Positions 55,315 to 64,000 of a stretch of 64,000 nt of DNA are shown piece after piece; position 1 is the stretch's first letter; each line of letters starts with the position of its first letter. The translations under genes were made by a program, and so were the position numbers. Location of the stretch: positions 186,001 to 250,000 of the forward strand of contig NZ_JACDXW010000001.1 in the NCBI RefSeq assembly GCF_020539505.1, in the 5' to 3' direction. The stretch is from Mesopusillimonas faecipullorum (GTDB lineage: Bacteria; Pseudomonadota; Gammaproteobacteria; Burkholderiales; Burkholderiaceae_B). The notes under the pieces are model-generated. The model made no database searches. It had not been told where the DNA came from and worked only from the letters and a program-made list of their open reading frames with translations.

Positions 55315-56025
55315 ATGATAGAACGACGACCATACGAAAAATTGGGCGGCGACCATCACGGTTGGCTGGACACCAAACACCATTTCTCATTCGCTCATTA
55401 CCACGACCCGGCGCGTGTGCACTGGGGCGCCTTGCGAGTCTGGAATGATGACACCATCGCAGCGGCTTCGGGCTTTCCGCCCCATCCGCATGCCGATATG
55501 GAAATCATTACCTATGTCCGAGAGGGCGCCATCAGCCATGAAGACAGCCTGGGCAATCAGGGCCGTACAGTGGCAGGCGACGTGCAGGTGATGAGCGCGG
55601 GTACCGGCATCCGCCATGCCGAGTACAACCAAGAAGACGTCGCCACACGCATCTTCCAGATCTGGATTCTGCCCGATGCGCGTGGAGGCCAGCCCAGCTG
55701 GGGTACACGCCCCTTCCCAAAGGACGACCGCAGCGGCCGATTTGTTGCACTGGCCAGTGGTCTGCCCGGTGACGAAGAGGCTCTGCGCATTCGCGCAAGT
55801 GCCCGAGTATTGGGCGCGACGATCAAAGCGGGGGAAACCGCAGTCTATCGCTTCGCTGAAGCAGAGCGATACGGTTACCTGGTGCCGGCTAAAGGCAGCG
55901 TCAAGATCAATGAAGTGCTTATTGGCGCTGGCGATGGTGCCGCCATACATGGCGAAACAGAGATCCGCGTCACAGCCATCGAAGATGCCGAGGTCGTCAT
56001 GGTGGATGCGGCTGAGCTAGCGTGA
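55315..56025 (+). CDS. Pirin-family bicupin protein (YhhW-like)
   Basis: 236 residues, two cupin domains. The N-terminal metal site has FPPHPHADMEIITYV and GTGIRHAEYN (three His plus Glu), as in YhhW quercetinase. The C-terminal cupin (RYGYLVPAKGSVKIN onwards) has no metal ligands, as usual. Role in this organism unknown; some relatives dioxygenate flavonols in vitro. ATG preceded by ACGAGGAC. Confidence 0.9.
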   Translation: MIERRPYEKLGGDHHGWLDTKHHFSFAHYHDPARVHWGALRVWNDDTIAAASGFPPHPHADMEIITYVREGAISHEDSLGNQGRTVAGDVQVMSAGTGIRHAEYNQEDVATRIFQIWILPDARGGQPSWGTRPFPKDDRSGRFVALASGLPGDEEALRIRASARVLGATIKAGETAVYRFAEAERYGYLVPAKGSVKINEVLIGAGDGAAIHGETEIRVTAIEDAEVVMVDAAELA

Positions 56026-56152
56026 TTGCTATAGAGGCCGCGGGCAAGAGACAGAGCACAACTTGCCCGCTACGCCCTGTCCCCCTATAAATAAGGAGGT
56101 CATAAAAGAACTCCATGATATGCTCAACTTCGCCCCCAACGACGGAACGATC

Positions 56153-58114
56153 ATGAAGCAAGGCAGGGATATCAATCGATGGACGTACCGCCTGCCAACG
56201 CTAGGCGGCGTGCGCAACTGGACACTTTCGTTACTGACCGCCAGTATGCTCGTAGCCTGTGGCGGAGACAACAACGACAGCCGAGAAGCCCCTCACCCCC
56301 TGCCTGCTCAATCGCTAGAGCTGACCATCCTGCACATCAACGATCACCACTCAAACCTGGACAGCAAGAACAAGACATTGCAACTGCTGAATGATTCAGG
56401 TGATCGTACAGCGGTCACCGTGGATGCAGGCGGTTTTACACGCATCGTCTCGGCTTTCTCAGAGCTAGAAGCTGAGTCAGACCATGTACTCAAACTGCAT
56501 GCCGGCGACGCCCTCACTGGCACCTTGTACTTCAGCCGTGCTGGAGAAATAGGGGAAGCCGACGCGGCAATGATGAACGCAGTTTGCTTCGATGCGTTTA
56601 CCTTGGGAAATCACGAATTCGACAAAGGTGACACGGTACTTAAGCAGTGGCTAGAGCTGCTCAATTCAGGCGACTGCCAAACCCCGGCCCTAAGCGCCAA
56701 CGTACAGTTCGGCGCTGAGTCTGCCCTGCACGATAGTCACTCTCCAGGCCTCGTAAGCCCCTACACCATCGTAGAGCGTGCTGGTCAAAAAATCGGTATT
56801 GTCGGCTTGACCATTGCCGATAAAACCAAGTCCTCATCCAGTCCAGACGCCGACACCACCTTTGAAGACGAAATCGTCGCCGCACAGCGCGCCATCGACA
56901 CGCTGCAAGAGCAAGACGTCAATAAAATCGTGGTGCTTAGCCACATTGGCTATGAGTACGACAAACAGGTATTGGCCGTGCTATCTGGCGTCGACGTAGT
57001 CATCGGTGCTGACTCTCATACTTTGTTGGGCCCGGAAGCGCTTACCCTCTATGGCGTAGGCTCTACGGGCGGTACCTACGGCGCCGCACTGAAAAACCGC
57101 GATGGCGACAATGTGTGTTTGGCGCAAGCCTGGGAATACGCTCAAGTCGTGGGCGAGCTTAAAGTCAGTTTTGATAGCGACGGCCGCGTAACCGCCTGCA
57201 ACGGCACACCTCATGTCCTTATCGGCGACAACTTCCAGATTCAAGGCGAAGCCGTCAGCGCGGGCGATCGTAGCGCCATTCTGGCGGACATCGCAGCCAG
57301 CGGCTTTTTACGCGTCACGGCCCCCGATCTCACCGCCAGTGCGATTTTGAAACCCTACCAAGAAAGCGTGGAAATCTACAAAGAAACGGTGGTTGCCAAT
57401 GCGCCTATCGAACTTTGCTCACGGCGTGTCCCCGGCGGCCCCGGCTCGGTAGACTACACCCGCTCTAGCGCTTCCTGCAATGCGGAAGGCAGCGTGGACA
57501 CGCGCGGCGGTGATATCCAGCAACTTGTCGCTCAGGCCTACCTCGATGTCGCCAACCTGCAGTATGGCGGTGCCGACTTCTCACTACAAAGCGGAGGCGG
57601 CGTTCGCCTGCCTCTGCAAGCTCAAGTGACTGCAGCCAACGTGATTGAGGTGCTGCCTTTCGACATGAAGCTTTGGAAACTCAGCATTACCGGCGCTGAA
57701 GCCAAAGCCATGATCGAAGACGGTTTGGAGGCCACCTTCGGCCCGAATGGCAGCACTGGTCCTTACCCTTACGCCGGGGGCTTGCGTTGGGATGTAGACG
57801 CTAACAAACCCAGGGGTTCACGCGCTAGCAACTTCGAAAAATTCGACAATGTTTCAGGGAGCTGGCTACCGCTGGATGAGTCAAGCCACTACCGTCTGTT
57901 CGTACTGGGCTTCAACGCCACAGGCGGCGACGGTTATGAGACATTGGCACAGATCCCCGATGAACGCCGCTACGACGTAGGGGTTCAAGACGCTGATGTT
58001 TTGCTAACGTATATCGACACTCTTGCCCGTGACAGCACCGGATATCCGGCCATTCTGCGCCTGGATCATTCCCTATACAGCACGAAGTCGTTTATTGGCC
58101 CTGCAGCAAGATAA
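56153..58114 (+). CDS. Lipoprotein 5'-nucleotidase / NAD nucleotidase (UshA/NadN family)
   Basis: Periplasm-facing metallophosphoesterase that splits nucleotides (or NAD) to nucleosides, ~653 residues. Signal with lipobox LVAC then GGDNNDS. Metal motifs: LTILHINDHHSNL, LKLHAGDALTG, LGNHEFDKGD, VVLSHIGYEYD and VIGADSHTLLG; the C-terminal nucleotide-binding domain has LQSGGGVRLPL and VLGFNATGGDGYE. The start is uncertain: 56153 (MKQGRDI) is chosen; 56120 and 56063 are in frame, and an AAGGAGG at ~56093-56099 is too far for any of the clean ATGs. Confidence 0.88.
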   Translation: MKQGRDINRWTYRLPTLGGVRNWTLSLLTASMLVACGGDNNDSREAPHPLPAQSLELTILHINDHHSNLDSKNKTLQLLNDSGDRTAVTVDAGGFTRIVSAFSELEAESDHVLKLHAGDALTGTLYFSRAGEIGEADAAMMNAVCFDAFTLGNHEFDKGDTVLKQWLELLNSGDCQTPALSANVQFGAESALHDSHSPGLVSPYTIVERAGQKIGIVGLTIADKTKSSSSPDADTTFEDEIVAAQRAIDTLQEQDVNKIVVLSHIGYEYDKQVLAVLSGVDVVIGADSHTLLGPEALTLYGVGSTGGTYGAALKNRDGDNVCLAQAWEYAQVVGELKVSFDSDGRVTACNGTPHVLIGDNFQIQGEAVSAGDRSAILADIAASGFLRVTAPDLTASAILKPYQESVEIYKETVVANAPIELCSRRVPGGPGSVDYTRSSASCNAEGSVDTRGGDIQQLVAQAYLDVANLQYGGADFSLQSGGGVRLPLQAQVTAANVIEVLPFDMKLWKLSITGAEAKAMIEDGLEATFGPNGSTGPYPYAGGLRWDVDANKPRGSRASNFEKFDNVSGSWLPLDESSHYRLFVLGFNATGGDGYETLAQIPDERRYDVGVQDADVLLTYIDTLARDSTGYPAILRLDHSLYSTKSFIGPAAR

Positions 58115-58142
58115 AACCTGTTACTGCGGCACATCAGGCAAA

Positions 58143-59450
58143 CTAGAATATGGAATACGGGTATTCTAGGTACAACCTGATTTGCCGCGACGACACATTA
58201 GAGCTGCCTTGCAACATACGATGCACGCCGACACGCAAACGGGCTGACAAACCCCTGGCAGCACCGTTTTGTATCTCGTAGCGCACATCTACTTCGGCGG
58301 TCCAATGTTTCTCGTTGCTGCCATAGTAAGCATACGGGCTGTGGGGGTTCATGGCGCTGCCATCCGCCCCGTAGCCCCTGATATGCCGGGCATGCAAGCT
58401 TAACCCGGGCATGTCATAGTGCGACATATCCAGATCGTAAAAAATGCCCCACGATTTCTCATGAGGGCCATTGAAATCCGACATCTGCGATGAGTTAGCC
58501 AGATAAATGGAGTCGTGATAGCTGCCCGGCGCCATGCCCAGATAATCAAAGGGCTGATCCCCCTCTATGCGCTGATAGCTGAGCCGTACAGTATGAGCCC
58601 CCCTGGTATGCCCCAAGGCGAAGGACCACGCGCTCACGTCAATGTCGCCTGCTAATTTACGCCCCTGACCTTGCGAATGGTACAGGTTGAAATCCATGCT
58701 AAGACGACGCTCATCCAGCGTCCACGCATGACTGACATTCATAAAGTACTGTCGCCAGATATTTCGAAACTCCGAGGCATACAGCATGAAGCCTGAGTTA
58801 TCACTCAGGGTATGGCTGCCCCCTATGTAGCTGACGCGATCAGTACTGACACCCGCATACGAAGCATAGAACTCTCGCCGGCTACGGTTGCTGCTGTAGT
58901 CTTTGCCGCCAGTGAAATATCCCGCTTCCAAAAAGGTGTCGGATACTGCCCGACTGCTTAACCACCAGCCGGTGGCAGTACTGGGCAATAAGCGCGTGTC
59001 AGCCGGCGCAAAGACAGGGTTGTAAGGCCGCAGGTTGCTACCGTAACGCAACTCGGTGTCAAAGGCTCGTAGCCTTAAGGCTCCACCCGCCCATGCCGAG
59101 GCATTACGCAAGTGGTCATCATTGCGCGTTAATACACCGGCTCGCGCGGCTGCCCAATTGCGTTGGTCAAGCTTTGCCGACGCATAAGCGCTGGCTTCTA
59201 TGCCTAGGCCAATGACACCTGGGGTGTCGCCCGAGCGAAACTCCATCATCAAGCCCTGGCCCCACTCTCGACTAGAGGGCGCACCATCTCGGTAATCCTG
59301 CCGCCAGTAAACGTTGCGGGCTTTCAAGTCTAATTCGGCGTCTTGAAACCCACCCACGGATTGCCCCCAGGCCACAGGGGCAAGCGTCCATGAAAGGCAA
59401 TACAGTACAGCGAGGGTTCGCAGGGGATTTACTGAAGCAGATTTGGACAT
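58143..59450 (-). CDS. OprD-family outer membrane porin
   Basis: 435 residues with a signal peptide (LAVLYCLSWTLAPVAWGQS) and a barrel pattern of alternating residues, ending in LYLEYPYSIF with a terminal Phe for BAM recognition. FQDAELDLKARNVYWRQDYR, REWGQGLMMEFRSG and GVIGLGIEASAYASAKL are characteristic of OprD-type porins that import amino acids, peptides or aromatic acids. The start at 59450 (MSKSASVNP) fits the signal; the frame is open up to 59516. Immediately downstream of the diguanylate cyclase gene. Confidence 0.85.
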   Translation of the reverse strand: MSKSASVNPLRTLAVLYCLSWTLAPVAWGQSVGGFQDAELDLKARNVYWRQDYRDGAPSSREWGQGLMMEFRSGDTPGVIGLGIEASAYASAKLDQRNWAAARAGVLTRNDDHLRNASAWAGGALRLRAFDTELRYGSNLRPYNPVFAPADTRLLPSTATGWWLSSRAVSDTFLEAGYFTGGKDYSSNRSRREFYASYAGVSTDRVSYIGGSHTLSDNSGFMLYASEFRNIWRQYFMNVSHAWTLDERRLSMDFNLYHSQGQGRKLAGDIDVSAWSFALGHTRGAHTVRLSYQRIEGDQPFDYLGMAPGSYHDSIYLANSSQMSDFNGPHEKSWGIFYDLDMSHYDMPGLSLHARHIRGYGADGSAMNPHSPYAYYGSNEKHWTAEVDVRYEIQNGAARGLSARLRVGVHRMLQGSSNVSSRQIRLYLEYPYSIF

Positions 59451-59516
59451 GACGGACTTAAGCAGGCAGTTGTAATAATGGGGCAGTCTACCCTGCCATG
59501 CCAATAGCCGGACCAC

Positions 59517-61775
59517 TCAGCTGATCAGGGAATTTTCCCACGCCGCCTCGACACGATTGCGACCACTGCGTTTAGCTTTGTACAAGGCAGCATCGGCCGC
59601 TGCCAAAATAGCAGCCGCGTCACCAGCGTTCAAATCTGCCATGCCTATGCTGACGGTAATACGCACAATACCGGCGGAAGTAGGAATCTCGCTATTTTCC
59701 AGCATGGTCCGAATGCGCTCTGCCACCTGCCAAGCCGCTTTCTCATCAGCGTCCGGCATCAAGATAGAGAACTCCTCACCGCCCAGGCGCCCAGCCATGT
59801 CGGTCTTGCGCAATGCCCTCTGAAAAACATCCGACAAAAAGCACAAGACATCATCGCCCGCCGCATGACCATAGGTGTCGTTCACCAGCTTGAACCGATC
59901 CAGATCCGCCATCATCAACACCCCTCGACGCTCACCCAAGGGGGCGGCTCTGAGCTCAAGCTCGAGACGACTCAAGAAGGCAGCACGATTGGGCAAGCCG
60001 GTTAGGGCGTCGGTAGTGGCCATGCGATTCAGATCGGATTCGTGCTTCACACGTGCCGTGACGTCTTCCACCATCCAAAGCCGACCACGATTGATTTCTT
60101 TGCGCCTTACCCGGATGACGTTGATGTGCAAAACGCGATCACGATAAAGCAGCTCGGTGGTGAAATGTTCGGGCTCTGTTTCGTCGATCCCGATGGGCAA
60201 AATGGAACGAAGCAGTGCTGCATCTTCAGGCCCCAAGCTATCGGCGAGCAAAACCGTGTGCTGTCCCATGACCGTTGCGGCCTCTTTACCCAAGCTGAAC
60301 AGATCGCAGAACATCTGGTTGATCACCAGGACCTTGCCCGCTTCGTCCTCGACCAATACCCCCCCTGGAAAGTGCTCTATCACTTGCGTCAGGCGCACCC
60401 AGGCATCGGCCAGGCTTTGCTCCATCTGCCTTCGCTGAGTGATGTCGAGCATGGTCCAGATCACATCACCGTCTGGGTTGTCTCTGTCAAGCAAAGTGCC
60501 GTTAATGGAAAACCAGCGTTCTTGCCCCTCTGCATTGCGCAATGGCGCTTCGACCTGCACGGCGCCCCGCAGCTTCAACTCGGCATAAATGGACTGAAAA
60601 CGCCTGGCGTGTTCTTCGGCGGTATGCAGACTGGCTTCGGACTGATCCACCAAAGGCTGCCCATCCCGCGAAAATGTCTGATTGGCTCGGCGGTTGGAGG
60701 ACAGAATTTTTCGCGTACCCGGATGAATCAGCAGAATGTCCGCCGCACTATTGTCAAAGAGCGCCTCGCGTAGCTTGGCGTCCTCTTTAAGCTGTCGCTC
60801 GCTGGCCTCTAATCGCAGATGATCGTATTTCAACCTGGCTATCAGCCACGCTACCCAACCAGCAAAAACAAGAAACACCAAAGAACCGAGCAAGCTGTGC
60901 ATAAGCGAGGTTCGCTGTAGATGCTTGAGGGTGGACAAGCCGGCGTCTCGATCCAAGCCAATGCCGACTACCAAGGGATAATCCGCCACACGATGCCAGG
61001 CATACAGACGATCTACCGGATCAAAAGCCGGTGTCATGCGAAATTCGCCGGAAACGGCGTTTGGTTGTTGCAAGATTGGATTGTCTTCGGGCACTTTCAT
61101 ATCCATCACGAAGGCCTCGCGACTGGAACGCGCCATGTAAGTACCGTCTTGGTATAGCAGTGCTGCGGTGTCGCCCGGGCTGGTAAAAACCTCGCGAAAG
61201 TAACCAGAGATATAACTGGGCGCCACCGACAGCACGACAACGCCTAGAAATTGCCCATCGCGCCGGATAGCGTGGGAGATCTGTATTGTCCACCGTTGAG
61301 AGAGCCGACCGAATACGGGCCGGCTGACATAGACGCGCTCGGAAGGGTTGTTAAGGTGAACGGTAAAGTGCTCGCGATCTGCGATAGTGCCCAGTTTTTC
61401 CCCACCGTTAGGCACGCTGTCTATTCCCCGCAAGCTGCTGTAAACCAAATCGCCGCTGGCATCCACCACGGACACCTGTACAAGACTTTCTTCAGGAAAA
61501 GTGCGCATGGCGGTTTGCAGCATGATGGGAAAATAAAGCCCCCCCTCTGTGACATAAGCCACCGCCAGGCTATTGGCCAAGTACTCGAGACCGGACAACA
61601 AGGTGTCGACCTGCAGGGCCAGAGTTTCGGCCAAACGGGTAGCTCGGTAGCTGATTTGTTCTTCGGCGTACTGCAATTGGCTACGCTGAGAGCTGAGTAA
61701 TTGCCCCCAGTACAGTGCACAGGCCGCCAATGCAAGGGCCAGCCCAAGGACTATGCGCCAAAAGAACTGTTTCAT
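59517..61775 (-). CDS. Membrane diguanylate cyclase with dCache, PAS and GGDEF domains
   Basis: Makes cyclic di-GMP, 752 residues. TM1 (IVLGLALALAACALYWG), a periplasmic dCache-type sensor (~30-285), TM2 (SLLGSLVFLVFAGWVAWLI), two PAS regions (~340-460 and ~465-585) and a GGDEF domain (DALTGLPNRAAFLSRL, MMADLDRFKLVNDTYGH, GRLGGEEFSIL). The inhibitory I-site RKTD lies five residues before GGEEF, so product inhibition is expected. No EAL domain. Start at 61775 (MKQFFWR). Confidence 0.93.
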   Translation of the reverse strand: MKQFFWRIVLGLALALAACALYWGQLLSSQRSQLQYAEEQISYRATRLAETLALQVDTLLSGLEYLANSLAVAYVTEGGLYFPIMLQTAMRTFPEESLVQVSVVDASGDLVYSSLRGIDSVPNGGEKLGTIADREHFTVHLNNPSERVYVSRPVFGRLSQRWTIQISHAIRRDGQFLGVVVLSVAPSYISGYFREVFTSPGDTAALLYQDGTYMARSSREAFVMDMKVPEDNPILQQPNAVSGEFRMTPAFDPVDRLYAWHRVADYPLVVGIGLDRDAGLSTLKHLQRTSLMHSLLGSLVFLVFAGWVAWLIARLKYDHLRLEASERQLKEDAKLREALFDNSAADILLIHPGTRKILSSNRRANQTFSRDGQPLVDQSEASLHTAEEHARRFQSIYAELKLRGAVQVEAPLRNAEGQERWFSINGTLLDRDNPDGDVIWTMLDITQRRQMEQSLADAWVRLTQVIEHFPGGVLVEDEAGKVLVINQMFCDLFSLGKEAATVMGQHTVLLADSLGPEDAALLRSILPIGIDETEPEHFTTELLYRDRVLHINVIRVRRKEINRGRLWMVEDVTARVKHESDLNRMATTDALTGLPNRAAFLSRLELELRAAPLGERRGVLMMADLDRFKLVNDTYGHAAGDDVLCFLSDVFQRALRKTDMAGRLGGEEFSILMPDADEKAAWQVAERIRTMLENSEIPTSAGIVRITVSIGMADLNAGDAAAILAAADAALYKAKRSGRNRVEAAWENSLIS

Positions 61776-61865
61776 GCACACCAACTTGCAGATTTGATTA
61801 CTTTATTATCTCATTCTTACAAATTGTTTGCCCCGCGCCGCATGCTGCAATGCAAGAGCATTCAA

Positions 61866-62738
61866 CTATGCAGAAGGCTGTCGCAAAGGTATCTTCAGGT
61901 AGCGTGTGCCGTTGGACTCTGCCTCGGGCAAATGCCCCGCACAAATATTGACCTGTATAGCCGGCAGCAGCAGCATGGGTGCCGCCAAAGTGGCGTCTCT
62001 TGCCTCGCGCATGGCAACGAACGCATCTTCGCTTATCCCTTCACGAACATGCACGTTGTAGGTGCGTTGCTGCAACACCGTAGTCTCCCAAGCATAGCTG
62101 TCTCGCCCAGGCGCTTTGTAATCGTGGCACATATACAAGTGCGTATCGGGCGGGAGGGCCAACAGCTTCTGGATGGAACGATACAGCGTGCGTGCGCTGC
62201 CACCAGGGAAGTCGGCGCGAGCGGTACCGTAATCCGGCATGAACAAGGTGTCGCCTACAAATACTGCATCACCGATGCGATAAGAGACGCAGGCTGGGGT
62301 ATGGCCCGGCGTATGCATCACCTCTATTGTCAGTTCACCCAGCTTGAAAGTTTCGCCGTCACAGACGAGCTTGTCGAATTCGCTTCCTTCACCTGATACG
62401 CCACTCAGGTTGAAAATAGGGCTAAAAAGGCGTTGTACTTTACTGATGTGCTCACCTATTACCACCTGGGCACCGGTGTGCGTTTTCAGGTAGGGCGCGG
62501 CACTGAGATGGTCTGCATGCGCATGGGTTTCCATTATCCACTCTAGCTTCAGCCCCTGTTGCTTAAGGGCCTCTAGTAGCTTGTGCGCCGACTTATGGGC
62601 AAGCTTGCCGCTACGATGATCGTAGTCGAGCACGGGGTCGATAACTGCTGCCCGCCGTGTGGCAGGGTCGGTCACCAGATAGCTGACCGTGTTGGTGGCA
62701 TCATCAAAGAAGGCTTGAATGTGCGGGGATGCAGACAT
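61866..62738 (-). CDS. MBL-fold hydrolase, persulfide dioxygenase-like (ETHE1/Blh group)
   Basis: 290 residues. Metallo-beta-lactamase fold with METHAHADHLSAAPYL (HxHxDH), MHTPGHTPACVSY, FVGDTLFMPDYGTARADFPG and a late MCHDY histidine. The size and DYGTARADFPGGSA loop match the ETHE1/BigR-linked group, which oxidises glutathione persulfide to sulfite. Rhodanese domain and BigR regulator are not adjacent here. Cytosolic; start at 62738. Confidence 0.88.
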   Translation of the reverse strand: MSASPHIQAFFDDATNTVSYLVTDPATRRAAVIDPVLDYDHRSGKLAHKSAHKLLEALKQQGLKLEWIMETHAHADHLSAAPYLKTHTGAQVVIGEHISKVQRLFSPIFNLSGVSGEGSEFDKLVCDGETFKLGELTIEVMHTPGHTPACVSYRIGDAVFVGDTLFMPDYGTARADFPGGSARTLYRSIQKLLALPPDTHLYMCHDYKAPGRDSYAWETTVLQQRTYNVHVREGISEDAFVAMREARDATLAAPMLLLPAIQVNICAGHLPEAESNGTRYLKIPLRQPSA

Positions 62739-62933
62739 GGGAATATCCTTATCGAACGCTTCCTTGCATAGTAGCGCTTCCGTGCGTGCACAACTCGCAG
62801 AACCGGATACGGATTTGTCCCTCTTGTACGTTTAAGGCGAGGCAGCCTTCTCTAAGTCGCGCGGGCAATTGCCTATAATCGACAGGCTGGCTGCGTATAT
62901 AGGCGCAGCGCTCATCAAGACACATTCCACCCC

Positions 62934-63662
62934 ATGATTCCTATCCTCATGTACCACCAGGTTGGGCAGCCGGCAGCCAAAGGTACGCCGTTCCGGGGGC
63001 TGACCGTCCATCCAGACTCTTTCAAGCGGCAAATGCATTGGCTGCGCCTGCTAGGCTACCGCGGCCTGTCCATGCGCGACCTTATGCCCTATCTGAAAGG
63101 CGAACGCCAGGGCAAAGTGGTGGGTATTACATTCGACGACGGCTATCAGAATGTGTTTGATAACGCTCTGCCGGTGTTGCAGCACTGCGGTTTTACCGCC
63201 ACCAATTACTTTGTCGTGCGCCAATTAGGCGGCAGCAATGTGTGGGACCACGACCTAGGCATCCCCGCTGCGCCGCTGATGAATCAAGAAACAGTCAGAC
63301 GCTGGCACGATGCGGGCATGGAAGTCGGCTCCCACACCCTGGACCACCCGCATTTGCCGGCCCTCTCCACCGAAATCGCCATCCTGCAGATTCGCCAATC
63401 GCGCGGCGAACTCGAAGCCTTGATAGACCGCCCCGTCACGGCTTTCTGTTACCCCTATGGCGACGAATCACCCGCCATCCGCCAGCTGGCGCGTGAGGCC
63501 GGCTATCTTAATGCCACCACCACGGCACGGGGTTTGGTGCGGCCGGATGACGACTTGTTCGAGCTGCCACGCGTCACCGTGGCGCGCTCTACGCATTTGC
63601 TGAGGTTTCTGCAAAAGTGCCTGACCCGGCTGGAAGACCGGCGACGCTCCAGCAATGACTAG
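62934..63662 (+). CDS. Polysaccharide deacetylase (NodB domain)
   Basis: 242 residues. NodB motifs: VGITFDDGYQNVFDNALPVL (first Asp pair), VGSHTLDHPHLPAL (metal His pair), FCYPYGDESPAI and a late LPRVTVARS. It removes acetyl groups from an N-acetylated polysaccharide, probably exopolysaccharide or cell-surface glycan. No signal peptide is visible. It overlaps the next glycosyltransferase gene by 8 bp, so this is likely the start of a polysaccharide cluster continuing beyond the window. Confidence 0.9.
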   Translation: MIPILMYHQVGQPAAKGTPFRGLTVHPDSFKRQMHWLRLLGYRGLSMRDLMPYLKGERQGKVVGITFDDGYQNVFDNALPVLQHCGFTATNYFVVRQLGGSNVWDHDLGIPAAPLMNQETVRRWHDAGMEVGSHTLDHPHLPALSTEIAILQIRQSRGELEALIDRPVTAFCYPYGDESPAIRQLAREAGYLNATTTARGLVRPDDDLFELPRVTVARSTHLLRFLQKCLTRLEDRRRSSND

Positions 63663-64000
63663 CCCCACCACTCGCCTGAAGATCGCCTACGTCGTAGACC
63701 GTTTCGGGCGGCGTTTTGGCGGGGCCGAAGCCTACGGCGTAGCCTTGATGCGTGAACTGGCCAAAGAACACGATGTAACGGTCATCGCGCGACAGTATGA
63801 TGAGCCGCTGGCCAACCTTCCCTGGGAGCGCGTAAACGTCAGTTCCCGGTATCCCAGTTGGCTAAGAGTGGCTTTGTTTGCCCACCGCGCACGCAAGCAA
63901 ACCCAAAAACGTTTTGACATCGTGCATTCGCACGTCAACGGGCAATGTGGTGATGTGGAAGTCATACACGTCACACCCGTACGCTATAACTGGCGCGTAC
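63655..64000 (+). CDS. Glycosyltransferase family 4 (start only)
   Basis: First 115 codons of a GT-B glycosyltransferase. MTSPTTRLKIAYVVDRFGRR leads into FGGAEAYGVALMRELAKEHD, the acceptor-binding Rossmann start of GT4 enzymes, and later FDIVHSHVNGQCGD. The ATG at 63655 overlaps the deacetylase stop. The remainder lies outside the window. Confidence 0.85.
   Translation, partial: MTSPTTRLKIAYVVDRFGRRFGGAEAYGVALMRELAKEHDVTVIARQYDEPLANLPWERVNVSSRYPSWLRVALFAHRARKQTQKRFDIVHSHVNGQCGDVEVIHVTPVRYNWRV

Noticed and set aside
1-64000. CRISPR array, rRNA genes, prophage or plasmid replication genes
   Set aside because: No regularly spaced direct repeats with variable spacers, no rRNA-like stretches, and no capsid, terminase or replication-initiator proteins were seen. 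The 11-bp TTGAT arrays are too short and regular to be CRISPR.

Overview
The window looks like the chromosome of a betaproteobacterium of the Alcaligenaceae (Bordetella / Achromobacter / Alcaligenes / Pusillimonas neighbourhood). This is inferred from gene order and protein style: grpE-dnaK-dnaJ, hrcA-hemH facing nadK-recN, fur facing bamE-dapB, monomeric NADP-isocitrate dehydrogenase and type I MurB. No database was searched. The backbone is moderately GC-rich; about 28-42.5 kb is visibly AT-richer and looks accessory.

Layout. 0-5 kb: monomeric Icd (3' end cut off), an exported penicillin-V-acylase/bile-salt-hydrolase-type enzyme, a Bcr/CflA efflux pump and a broken tannase-family lipoprotein gene. 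5-20 kb: housekeeping core with heat-shock genes under two recognisable sigma-32 promoters, ferrochelatase, HrcA, NAD kinase, RecN, a frameshifted clostripain-like lipoprotein, Fur, BamE, DapB and MurB. 20.2-22.5 kb: tRNA-Gly(GCC) with its own promoter and terminator, followed by a 2 kb island bounded by a 131-bp direct repeat. The island carries an integrase scrap, an unknown ORF and a Phd/PIN toxin-antitoxin pair. 22.6-27.9 kb: DUF1697 protein, glyA and yggS behind a truncated BenE-type transporter gene, a divergent MocR regulator and a small EamA protein.

28-41 kb is an envelope-remodelling region: a dedA remnant, two two-component systems, an LtaS/OpgB-type phosphoglycerol transferase homologue, a GtrB/ArnC-type glycosyltransferase, an ArnT-type glycosyltransferase and diacylglycerol kinase. 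Four promoters here carry the same array of TTGAT half-sites spaced 11 bp apart, placed exactly 16 bp from a -10-like hexamer. This points to one response-regulator regulon covering the whole region. The second histidine kinase gene is split by a 1683-bp IS5-like element; removing the element and one copy of a 4-bp target duplication restores an uninterrupted frame. A Fur-like regulator without metal ligands and a TonB-receptor remnant also lie here.

41-64 kb: a second, cytosolic choloylglycine-hydrolase-family enzyme; a deletion fusing the 5' part of an extradiol dioxygenase gene to the 3' part of a FUSC gene; LysR and DMT genes; a full TonB siderophore receptor and an adjacent two-component system, each with a Fur-box-like palindrome; a transglutaminase-like exported protein overlapping MerT- and MerP-like genes; MFS, alpha/beta hydrolase, pirin, 5'-nucleotidase, OprD-type porin, diguanylate cyclase, persulfide-dioxygenase-like MBL protein, polysaccharide deacetylase and the start of a GT4 glycosyltransferase.

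A recurring theme is gene decay. At least five genes have lost internal or terminal segments (tannase, benE-like, dedA, TonB receptor, dioxygenase/FUSC), one is frameshifted and one is split by an IS. This suggests a lineage undergoing active accessory-gene loss.
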